Assembly: GCF_014650775.1 (NCBI RefSeq)
Contig: NZ_BMVP01000026.1
Coordinates: 1-54,886, forward strand
From: Streptomyces cirratus
GTDB taxonomy: Bacteria > Actinomycetota > Actinomycetes > Streptomycetales > Streptomycetaceae
Reading direction: 5' to 3'
Length of the DNA stretch: 54,886 bases
Shown here: one piece after another, positions 24,281 through 32,356 of the stretch
How positions within the stretch are numbered: position 1 is the stretch's first letter
How the letters are laid out: the number at the start of each line of letters is the position of its first letter
The notes under the pieces: generated by a model
What the model was told of the DNA's origin: nothing
What the model saw: the letters and a program-made list of their open reading frames with translations, nothing else
Database searches by the model: none
Program-made: the position numbers and the translations under genes

Positions 24281-25642
24281 TTGACGGACAGCCGGAATCC
24301 GAACACCGCGCTGGCGGACGTCATCGCCGAGGCAGGGTGCACGTACGAGTCCCTGGCCAGGGAAATTCGCACGGTCGCCGCCGAGGCCGGGACGGAACTG
24401 CACACCTCCCGCTCAGCCGTCCACTCCTGGGTCACAGGCGGCACCCCTAGCGGCCAGACCCGCGCGTACCTCGCCGAGGCACTCACCAGAAGGATGAAGC
24501 GGAAGGTCACGCTCACCGAGATCGGTCTAGGCTGCGCAGACATCGGGGAGGCCCTGGGGGCCGATCCGTTGGCCCTCGCCACAGACCTCGGGAGATTCGT
24601 GATGCTCCGTCGCAGGGACTTCCTCAACGCCGCCTTCGCCACGGCTGCCGTCGCTCTGCCCCTCACGTACGACCACGAAGCTGTCGCCGCCACACTCAAG
24701 GCAGCCGAACGCGGCGGCAGCATCGGTGCGGAAGAAGTCACCACCGTCCGGCAGCTCACCGAAACCTTCCGCAGCGTGGACGACCGCCTCGGCGGCGGCC
24801 ACGGGCTGACCACAGTGACCGCCTACCTCACCGACACGGTCATCCCCATGCTGGAGGGACACTTCGGCACCGAATCGGTGCGGCAAAGCGCCTTCGGGGC
24901 GGCGGCGACGCTGGCATGCCTGGTCGGCTGGAAGCACCACGACCTGGGCCGCGAAGGCGCAGCCCAGCGCTACTACCTGCTCGGATTCCAACTGGCCTGC
25001 GAGTCCGATCCGGACGGGCACGGTGCCTGGATGATGCGGGCCCTGACCCACCAAGCGCTCGACCTCGGCCACCCCACCTCGTGCATCGGCCTGGCGGAGG
25101 AAGCGCTTCGACGCTCCTCGGGCAAGGTCGACCGCCAGACCGAAGCACTCCTGCGAGTCACGTGCGCCAGGGCGTACGGAGCCGGCGGAGAGGGCGAAAA
25201 AGCGGCGGCGGCCTTGGTGTCGGCCGAAGACGCGATGCTCGCCGGCGACGACCAGGTGCCCTCGTACGCGGCCGCCTCCGGACCCGTCTCCGCCACCATC
25301 GCCTCGCACACCGGCAAGACCCTGACCGAGATGAAGGACCACCGGGCAGCCGAGAAGCACTACCGCGCGGCACTCAAGGACCGGGCCCCAGGCACCTACC
25401 AGCGCGTGCACGGCCTCACCATGGTCAACCTCGGCAAGTCGGTCGCCGCCCAGCACCGGCACGAAGAAGCCGTGGCCCTGTGGAATCGCTCCCTCGACTT
25501 CATGGACGGCGTGGCCTCCGACCGGAACCGGAAGGAAATCCGATCGATCCAATCCGCGGCGGCCAGCTACCGACAACGCCGAATCCCCGGAGCCGACACC
25601 CTCAGCCAGCGCGCCACCGACCTGCTGCGAGCCGACGCATGA
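24281..25642 (+). CDS. HTH/TPR transcriptional regulator of the sugar cluster
   Basis: 453 aa from a TTG start at 24281, chosen because CAGGGAG lies 7 bases upstream and upstream codons look non-coding. Residues 1-75 form a lambda-repressor-like helix-turn-helix (ALADVIAEAGCTYESLAREI and SAVHSWVTGGTPSGQTRAYL). A MLRRRDFLNAAFATAAVALP motif follows, as is usual in this Streptomyces regulator class. The C-terminal part is TPR-like (GHGAWMMRALTHQALDLGHP, HRAAEKHYRAALKDRAPGTY). The stop overlaps the start of glycosyltransferase 2 (ATGA), so the two are co-translated and the regulator probably controls this cluster. Confidence 0.8.
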   Translation: MTDSRNPNTALADVIAEAGCTYESLAREIRTVAAEAGTELHTSRSAVHSWVTGGTPSGQTRAYLAEALTRRMKRKVTLTEIGLGCADIGEALGADPLALATDLGRFVMLRRRDFLNAAFATAAVALPLTYDHEAVAATLKAAERGGSIGAEEVTTVRQLTETFRSVDDRLGGGHGLTTVTAYLTDTVIPMLEGHFGTESVRQSAFGAAATLACLVGWKHHDLGREGAAQRYYLLGFQLACESDPDGHGAWMMRALTHQALDLGHPTSCIGLAEEALRRSSGKVDRQTEALLRVTCARAYGAGGEGEKAAAALVSAEDAMLAGDDQVPSYAAASGPVSATIASHTGKTLTEMKDHRAAEKHYRAALKDRAPGTYQRVHGLTMVNLGKSVAAQHRHEEAVALWNRSLDFMDGVASDRNRKEIRSIQSAAASYRQRRIPGADTLSQRATDLLRADA

Positions 25643-26529
25643 ACCACCCCCGTACGAACACGCCCACCATCGGCGTCGTGATCCTCACCATGGGCGACCG
25701 AGACAAGGAACTCCAAGTCCTCCTCGACTCGGTGGCAGCCCAACAAGGAGACCCCGCAACGGTCGTCGTGCTCGGACAGGGAGTAACCCTGCCTCCCCTC
25801 CCCGCCGGGGTCGCGGCCGTCGAACTACCGCAGAACCTGGGCATCCCCGAAGGCCGAAACGCCGGAGTGCGGTGGCTACGCGAACACGGGGGCGTCGACA
25901 TCGTGCTGGTCCTGGACGACGACGGCCTACTCCCCCAGACCGACACACTGCACCTGGTGCGGGAAGCCTTCACCACCAACCCGCGCCTGGGGATCGTCGG
26001 CTTTCGCATCGCGGACGAGGAAGGCGCCTCCCAGCGCAGACACGTACCCCGCCTCGGCGGCACAGCTCCACTGCGCTCCGGACCTGTCACCACCTTCCTG
26101 GGCGGCGCCCACGCCATCCGCATGAGTGTCATCGACGAGGTCGGCGACTTCCCCGCACAGTTCTTCTACGCCCACGAGGAAACCGACTTCGCCTGGCGCG
26201 CCCTCGACGCGGGCTGGGACATCGACTACCGCGCGGACATGGTCCTGACCCACCCTCGGACCCCGGCGTCCCGCCACGCCGTCTACTACCGCAACACCGC
26301 ACGCAACCGCGTCTGGCTGGCGAAACGGCACCTGCCCGCCATCCTCGTACCGGTCTACCTCGCCTCCTGGGCGACGTACACCCTGGCCCAGCGGCCCCCG
26401 GCGGCAGGGTTGAAAGCCTGGTGGGCCGGGTTCTTCGAGGGAGTGCAGGTGCCCTGCCCGCCACGGCGTCCCATGCGGTGGCGGACAGTGTGGCGTATGA
26501 CCCGGCTGGGCCGGCCCCCGGTGATCTGA
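25639..26529 (+). CDS. Family 2 glycosyltransferase (paralogue 2)
   Basis: 296 aa. It aligns along its whole length with the enzyme at 22166: IGVVILTMGDRDKELQVLLD, VLDDDGLL, GGAHAIRMSVIDEVGDFPAQ, YAHEETDFAWRALDAGWDID, and the same end RRPMRWRTVWRMTRLGRPPV. It arose by gene duplication within the cluster; the DNA has diverged, so this is not recent. It starts in an ATGA overlap with the regulator. It probably adds a second, related sugar. Confidence 0.88.
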   Translation: MNHPRTNTPTIGVVILTMGDRDKELQVLLDSVAAQQGDPATVVVLGQGVTLPPLPAGVAAVELPQNLGIPEGRNAGVRWLREHGGVDIVLVLDDDGLLPQTDTLHLVREAFTTNPRLGIVGFRIADEEGASQRRHVPRLGGTAPLRSGPVTTFLGGAHAIRMSVIDEVGDFPAQFFYAHEETDFAWRALDAGWDIDYRADMVLTHPRTPASRHAVYYRNTARNRVWLAKRHLPAILVPVYLASWATYTLAQRPPAAGLKAWWAGFFEGVQVPCPPRRPMRWRTVWRMTRLGRPPVI

Positions 26530-26601
26530 GCCCCCTTCCCGAGTTCCGCCCGACCTTGACGATGTCCCCGCCTCCAGTGGCTCCGCGCCTTCCTAGGGCG
26601 C

Positions 26602-26648
26602 GGGCCGCCGAAGACGACAGCAGCTGACGCAGTCGCCTTCGGCGGCCA
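26602..26648. terminator. Stem-loop downstream of glycosyltransferase 2
   Basis: GGCCGCCGAAG near 26603 pairs with CTTCGGCGGCC near 26637-26647, with an additional CGAC/GTCG pairing inside. It lies between the end of the sugar cluster and the distal end of CRISPR array 1 and could stop transcription from either side. Confidence 0.5.
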
Positions 26649-26703
26649 CTGCGAACCAGGCCCGCGTCGGCGAGGAGCACCTCGCCATCGTGAGCGAGGA
26701 CCT

Positions 26704-29323
26704 CGATCCACCCCCGCGTGGGCGGGACGACCAGCGGGCGCAGCTCGGCCTCTACCTCCTCCAGGGACTCCCCCCGCGTAGGCAGGGACGACACAGCAAT
26801 GTCCAGGGACTACCCCCGCGTGGGCGGTGACGACTGGTCCGGTCCACCCCCGCGTCGGCGGGGAGCACTCGTACAAGGCGACCAAGCCGACCATCCGAGA
26901 CGGTCCACCCCCGCGTCGGCGGGGAGCACGCCTCCATGGGGCAGACGAAGACCTCTGACATCGGTCCACCCCCGCGTCGGCGGGGAGCACGAATGGCAGC
27001 CGGGCAAGCCGGACCCACGCGGCGGTCCACCCCCGCGTGGGCGGGGACGACTGACCGGTATCCGGGTTGAACACCGGCTCACCCGGACTACCCCCGCGTG
27101 GGCGGGGACGACGAATCGAGCAGCAGCGTGCCGGAAGGGCCCATCGGACTACCCCCGCGTGGGCGGGGACGACGAGCCGCCACCGGATGAGCCCGAACGC
27201 GTGGGCCGGACTACCCCCGCGTGGGCGGGGACGACATGCCGACCGAGGAGATCGTGACGGTCTCCTGGGGACTACCCCCGCGTGGGCGGGGACGACACGT
27301 GGCGGCGCTCGGAGATGAGGTCGAGGCACGGACTACCCCCGCGTGGGCGGGGACGACATCATGCTGCCGGGCTCGGCGGTCTGCGCCTGCGGACTACCCG
27401 CGCGTGGGCGGGGACGACATCACATCGAGCGGGTAGCCGATGGACTTGAGCGGACTACCCCCGCGTGGGCGGGGACGACATCATGCTGCCGGGCTCGGCG
27501 GTCTGCGCCTGCGGACTACCCGCGCGTGGGCGGGGACGACGCCAGCAGGGCGGGGATCCGCATGTCGGCGGTCGGACTACCCCCGCGTGGGCGGGGACGA
27601 CCGGCTGGTCGAGGACGGCCAGGACGGCCGGCTCGGACTACCCCCGCGTGGGCGGGGACGACGGCGGCCATCGCGCCCGCGCGGCGTAGCTGCACGGACT
27701 ACCCCCGCGTGGGCGGGGACGACTGATCTGAGGGTTGCGGCGCCCCGTTGTCCAGGGGACTACCCCCGCGTGGGCGGGAGCACCTGTACGTCGGCGACCA
27801 CCCGCACAACGACATCGAACCACCCCCGCGTCGGCGGGGAGCACCGACTGCGTCTTGTCGGCGCGCGGCGTCACGGCGAACCACCCCCGCGTCGGCGGGC
27901 AGCACGGTCGCCGACGCCGGGCGTACCGCGGTGGGAGCGAACCACTCCCGCGTCGGCGGGGAGCACACGGAGTGCAGGAGGTCCCAGTCCTCCTGGTACG
28001 AACCACCCCCGCGTCGGCGGGGCCGAAGTCACGTACGTGCCGCCCTTGTCGTAACCGCCCGAGCTACCCCCGCGTGGGCGGGGCCGACTTTCGCGACCCT
28101 TTGCGGTAGCGGTCGACGGCCGAGCTACCCCCGCGTGGGCGGGGCCGACGCGTGCCAGGCTGAGGAGAAGAAGCCGGCCACGGGACGACGTCCAGCGGGA
28201 AGCCCGAGCGCTCATAGACGAGGGACTACCCCCGCGTGGGCGGGGACGACTGCCCATACGAATGCCCGGGGCTCCCCGGGCAGGAACTACCCCCGCGTGG
28301 GCGGGGACGACCCGGGGATCAGCTCGATCGCGTAGCCGAGCTTCGGACTACCCCCGCGTGGGCGGGGACGACAGGACCCAGTCCGTGCGGGCGGCCGGGT
28401 TCGCAGGACTACCTCCGCGTGGGCGGGGACGACTGCGTGCCCCCGTGCGACGTCGGCGGGCGCGCAGAACTACCCCAGCGTGGGCGGGGACGACGCGGTG
28501 TCGATGGCGCCCGGATCCCAGTGATCGGGACTACCCCCGCGTGGGCGGGGACGACGCCACGACGACGACCGCGGCCGGCGCGTTCCCCGGACTACCCCCG
28601 CGTGGGCGGTGACGACGCCCGCCGGGCTTGCCCAGGGCTGAGGGGGGCGGACTACCCCCGCGTGGGCGGGGACGACGGCCGGGGCCGAGGCCCCGTCGAT
28701 CGTGGTCAAGGACTACCCCCGCGTGGGCGGGGACGACAGCAGGATCGTCTCGATCGTGATCTGCATCGTCGGAATACCCCCGCGCGGGCGGGGACGACGT
28801 GGCGTCCGATGGTCATGGTCTGGTGCTCCCCGGACTACCCGCGCGTGGGCGACATCGGGACGACGCGCCCCGACTGCTTGTCGCTCGGACTACCTCTGCG
28901 TGGGAGGAGACGACGAACCGGCGGCAGTCAGCGACTACCCCCGCGTGGGTGGGGACGACGGCGGAGCCCATCCCAAGTAAGTGGCGCCCCACGGACTACC
29001 CCCGCGTGGGCGGGGACGACGCGTCCGGGACGAGCTTCCACACCGCGAAGGTGGGACTACCCCCGCGTGGACGGGGACGACTTGGTGCGCCAGTCCGCTC
29101 CGACGCTCGACATCGCTACCCCCGCGAGGGCGGGGACGACGTCAGAGCCGGAGATGTGCCAGCGCGGCGCCCAGGACTACCCCAGCGTGGGCGGGGACGA
29201 CGCCATGCTCCCGCGCATCGCCGACTCCCTGTCCGGACTACCCCCGCGTGGGCGGGGACGACCTCGACAGGAAGTCCAAGGGCGAGCGCGTGGTCGGACT
29301 ACCCCCGCGTGGACGGGGACGAC
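26704..29323 (-). CRISPR. CRISPR array 1, type I-E, about 44 repeats of three repeat families
   Basis: Repeats of 28-29 bp alternate with spacers of mostly 32-33 bp (61-bp period). In the crRNA sense (minus strand) the main family A runs from GTCGTCCCC to GGTAGTCC, family B from GTGCTCCCC to GGTGGTTC and family C from GTCGGCCCC to GGTAGCTC; all keep a CCCCGCC...GCGGGG hairpin. B repeats lie at 26841-26990 and 27817-28027, C repeats at 28061-28149, A elsewhere. The array begins 28 bp after the cas6e stop, so no separate leader is visible and it may be transcribed with the cas operon. The leader-distal end (26.7-26.9 kb) has mutated repeats and cut-down spacers. Irregular places: a 73-bp gap at 28150-28222, a 5-bp insertion in the repeat at 28832, and a 17-bp spacer at 28915. 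Confidence 0.97.
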
Positions 29324-29351
29324 GCGTAAGCGGTGTGGCCTTCCACATGGT

Positions 29352-30140
29352 TCAGGTATCGGGCTGCTCTTGGAGGATTGGGGCGAGGGTGAGGAGGCCT
29401 TGCCCGTAGGCCTTGGCGGGGCCGATGCCGTTCAGCAGGGTGTGACGCAGGGTGTCGGGGTCGGTGACCTGCAGGCGGCCTTGGTAGGTGGCAGTAGACA
29501 GGGTCACTTGTGGCCCGGTGCTGCCTTTGCGGAAGCGCAGGACGTCGCGGGCGGTGAGGGTGACGGCTGGTGCCGGTGTGCCCGGTTCTCCGAGGCCGGG
29601 TGCGGGGGCGGATTCGTTGATGGCAGGGATGGTGAAGCCGTGGCGTTCGGTCCGTTCGAGAAGCCAGTCGAGTTGTTGCCGGGCGGTGCGGTGGGGCATC
29701 CGGAAGCCGCGGACGCCGCGCTCTGCGGCGGTGCCCGGTTCGGCGTCACGTTTGGCCAACTGGGCGGCTTGCTCGGCGCTGGGGTTCGCCGGGCGTCGCA
29801 GAGTTTGGACGGGGTTGGCGGTGAGGCGGAAGGCGAATTCGCGGCCGCGGACGATCCTGTCCAGCAGGGGGCGGTAGTCGGCCGTGAGCGGTGTGCCGCC
29901 ATCGGCGTCGGGCCAGCCTGCCTGTTCGGTGAGGTGTATCCAGGCGGGGCGGCTTTCGGTGAGAACGAGCAATTCTGGGGGGTGCGCGTTGTCGTTTTCC
30001 AGGCGCCACAGCACGCGTTCGGAAACGGGCTGGATGGCGAGGCCGGCGAGGACAGCGGCATGCAGGCGATGCGGGTTGGCCAGCAGGGCGAGTGCGTGGC
30101 GGCGGCGCGGGTTGAGTGGGATCTTCGACAGGTATGGCAT
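29352..30140 (-). CDS. cas6e: Cas6e (Cse3/CasE), crRNA-processing endoribonuclease
   Basis: 262 aa. The ATG at 30140 is chosen because MPYLSKIPLNPRRRHALALL matches the family start; the longer frame upstream is Pro/Thr-rich and overlaps cas5. The Gly-rich loop near the end, GIGPAKAYGQGLLTLAP, is the RAMP signature, and NPHRLHAAVLAGL is the typical N-terminal helix. It cuts pre-crRNA at the base of the repeat hairpin and stays bound in Cascade. Four bases separate it from cas5. It is followed directly by array 1; cas1 and cas2, which normally come next, are missing. Confidence 0.93.
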   Translation of the reverse strand: MPYLSKIPLNPRRRHALALLANPHRLHAAVLAGLAIQPVSERVLWRLENDNAHPPELLVLTESRPAWIHLTEQAGWPDADGGTPLTADYRPLLDRIVRGREFAFRLTANPVQTLRRPANPSAEQAAQLAKRDAEPGTAAERGVRGFRMPHRTARQQLDWLLERTERHGFTIPAINESAPAPGLGEPGTPAPAVTLTARDVLRFRKGSTGPQVTLSTATYQGRLQVTDPDTLRHTLLNGIGPAKAYGQGLLTLAPILQEQPDT

Positions 30141-30144
30141 GGGA

Positions 30145-30939
30145 TCACCAGCCCAGGAGGGCGAACGGGTCGTGGCCGGAGGCAGGGTCGTTGGGGTTGG
30201 GGCGGTCGTCGGTGGCGGGCTGCTGGTGTCCGGTGGGGATAGTGATCCAGGTGTGGCGCACGGTTCGGTCAGTGAAGGCGGTACCGGTCCGTAGGTCGTA
30301 GGTGTCCGGTACATCGCCGATGGTGTCCTCGCCGTGCGGGTCTTCGATGGTGGCCGGCAGGGTGACGTGTGTGCCGCGTACGCGGCTGCGGTGGTGGGGT
30401 GCCGCCTGCCAGGGCACGCTTTCCAGGACGCTGGTCAGTTCGGCGTCCGGGTGGACGCCGAGGCTGAGGGGGCCGGTGGGCGGGCAGGAGCGGCGGCCCA
30501 GGAAGAGTGGGAAGGCAGGGTGGCGGATGGCGTGGTCGAGGGTTGTCAGGAGTGCTGAGGGGCCGCGCAGAGCGACGGTGAACACCGCGTCCTGAAGGTA
30601 GTAGCGCTGGGTGACGCCCGTGTACTTGGCTGGGCTGGTTTTCTTCTGCATGCCTTTGGCGTTGACCTGGCTGGAGGGCAGCGGCAAGCCCCGGTGGTCG
30701 CTGACGGTCTGGTAATCGCGCAGTAGGGAGCCGGGCTGGTCGACGCGGACGCCCAGGTCCAGGCCGAGAAGGTCGGTAAGGGAAGCCTCGCGGGGACGTC
30801 CTGCGGCTGCGGCGAGCAGACCCAGCACACCGGATTTCGTGGGTCGGGGTTGGGTGTCGCGGCGGTTGTAGCGGGAGGGGCCGCCCCAGGACTGCAGGGG
30901 TGCGGCCAACCGCAGGACGAGAGCGGCCAAAGCGGTCAT
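30145..30939 (-). CDS. cas5e: Cas5e (CasD), Cascade subunit binding the crRNA 5' handle
   Basis: 264 aa. The N-terminus ALVLRLAAPLQSWGGPSRYN with RRDTQPRPTKSGVLGLLAAA is the family hallmark (LQSWG, TxPTKSGVxGLLAAA). RDYQTVSDHRGLPLPSSQVN and YLQDAVFTVALRG complete the RAMP fold. The start overlaps the cas7 stop (ATGA, 30936-30939), so the genes are coupled. The C-terminal tail after GTAFTDRTVRHTWITIP is Pro/Asn-rich and variable. Confidence 0.95.
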   Translation of the reverse strand: MTALAALVLRLAAPLQSWGGPSRYNRRDTQPRPTKSGVLGLLAAAAGRPREASLTDLLGLDLGVRVDQPGSLLRDYQTVSDHRGLPLPSSQVNAKGMQKKTSPAKYTGVTQRYYLQDAVFTVALRGPSALLTTLDHAIRHPAFPLFLGRRSCPPTGPLSLGVHPDAELTSVLESVPWQAAPHHRSRVRGTHVTLPATIEDPHGEDTIGDVPDTYDLRTGTAFTDRTVRHTWITIPTGHQQPATDDRPNPNDPASGHDPFALLGW

Positions 30940-32153
30940 CGTGCGTCCGCTCCTGTGGCGTCGAGATCCTGAGCGGTGCCGTTGCGCGGTGCGGGGATAT
31001 CGCCGCCGTCGAGTTCGGCGTTGGTCAGCCAGCCCCCGACGATGTCACGGAGGTTGTCGAGGAGGCGGGGAAAGGGGACGGACGGACCGAAGGCTTCGGT
31101 GAGTTTGTCGCCTTCCAGGGCGTAGGTGGCCAGTGTGCGGGCGGGTCGTGACCCCCAGGAGGCGCCGACCGACTCGAGTTCGGTGGCCAGCCGCGTGGCG
31201 GACTCTGCGGCCAGCCCGCTGTGACCGGTGACCGGCTGCTCGTAGGCGGAGACGAGGTTGACGGGCTGGTCGGTGCGCACGGTGACGAGCACCAGGTGAG
31301 GCAGCGTGCGGTGCGCGAAGGAATTCTGGTGGCCGGTGGGCATGGACCGGCAGAAGGAGTCCACGAAGCCCACAGCGGCGTCCAGTGTGGCGTCGTGCTC
31401 GGTGAGGTTGTTCTTCAGCTGGTGCACGCCAAGGACGGCATAGCGGTAGAGGGTGGAGGAGTTGAACTCCACGGTGCCGATCATGCCGGCGCCGCTGTCT
31501 TCGGTGTTCTCGTCGTCGACTGCGGTGTAGTAGTCGAATTCGGTGCGCACGGTGTGCGTGGAGAGGGCATGGGCGACCTGCACGGCGGCGTCCACGTTGA
31601 GGGAGGGCAGGTCGGCGACCATGCGGCCGAACAGGGCTACCTCGGCGGGATGTCCGCTGGCGAGGGTTTCGACGACGGGCAGGCGGCCGATCTCATCCTT
31701 TAGTTCCTTGTCGGGCAGGGATGCGAGTTCGGCGGCACGGCCGTCGAGGAGGGCGATGAGGTCGTCGAGCTGCCGCTTGCCGAAGAACAGCAGGTACGCC
31801 GACTGATCTGCTTTGGTGGTGGAGGCGGTGATGCCGAGCGGCGTGAGCAGGGCCGTGGCCAGGCGTTCGGCCTGGGTGGTGTCGATGCCTGCGCCGCCGT
31901 CGGTGGTGGGCGCGGTAAGTCGTTGGGTCAGCAGGCGGCCGATGCGCTTGGTGCGGGTGGCTTGGTCCGCTTCGGGGGTGCCGGCTGCGAAGTGGGTTCG
32001 TGTGGCCCGCTTCCAGGCCTGCGAGGAGACGCGCGCGCGGCGTGCGCCTCCGTACAGGGCTTGCTTGGGGGTGCCGGAGTCGTCACGGTTCAGGTTGGAC
32101 GGCGGGACGCTTTGCAGGACGTGGACCTCGACGAACAGTGCGGGTTGCGTCAT
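30936..32153 (-). CDS. cas7e: Cas7e (Cse4/CasC), Cascade backbone subunit
   Basis: 405 aa. It starts FVEVHVLQSVPPSNLNRDDS and has GGARRARVSSQAWKRATRTH, the diagnostic Cas7e region, plus IGTVEFNSSTLYRYAVLGVH and SFAHRTLPHLVLVTVRTDQP further on. Six copies normally coat the crRNA spacer. Ribosome binding site AAGGAG about 8 bases before the ATG. A 203-bp gap separates it from cse2, unlike the coupled genes on either side. Confidence 0.96.
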   Translation of the reverse strand: MTQPALFVEVHVLQSVPPSNLNRDDSGTPKQALYGGARRARVSSQAWKRATRTHFAAGTPEADQATRTKRIGRLLTQRLTAPTTDGGAGIDTTQAERLATALLTPLGITASTTKADQSAYLLFFGKRQLDDLIALLDGRAAELASLPDKELKDEIGRLPVVETLASGHPAEVALFGRMVADLPSLNVDAAVQVAHALSTHTVRTEFDYYTAVDDENTEDSGAGMIGTVEFNSSTLYRYAVLGVHQLKNNLTEHDATLDAAVGFVDSFCRSMPTGHQNSFAHRTLPHLVLVTVRTDQPVNLVSAYEQPVTGHSGLAAESATRLATELESVGASWGSRPARTLATYALEGDKLTEAFGPSVPFPRLLDNLRDIVGGWLTNAELDGGDIPAPRNGTAQDLDATGADAR

Positions 32154-32356
32154 GGCGGGTACTCCTTAGGGGAAGGGCTTTTTGGCTGGTGGTGCCCGGT
32201 TGCGGGACCGGGGGCTGGAAGCGCTCGTCAGCGGTTCCGGCCCACGCTTCTTTCGCTCCCGGACCGGTATGGCCGGGAGCGGCCGCGGCGTGGCCGTCAT
32301 GTGCAGTTTTCGGGGCGCCCCCCGCGTCGTGGTGGTGCCTTGGGGGGCGGGCCGGG
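32154..32356 (-). other. 203-bp gap between cse2 and cas7
   Basis: All other Cascade genes here overlap or nearly touch, so this gap stands out. A 64-codon minus-strand frame (32360-32166) with a TTG start overlapping the cse2 stop encodes a very basic Pro/Arg-rich peptide; I cannot tell whether it is real. A CCCCCCGCGTCGTGG stretch near 32318 partly resembles a CRISPR repeat core. An internal promoter or processing site is possible. Confidence 0.35.

Noticed and set aside
26718..30242. Long open frames through the CRISPR repeats (also at 38.3-39.8 and 41.4-44.1 kb) with repeated DYPRVGGDD, RRRGGG or ADAGVV motifs
   Set aside because: They are translations of the repeats. The 61-bp period is not a multiple of three, so each repeat is read in successive frames, giving stop-free but meaningless proteins.
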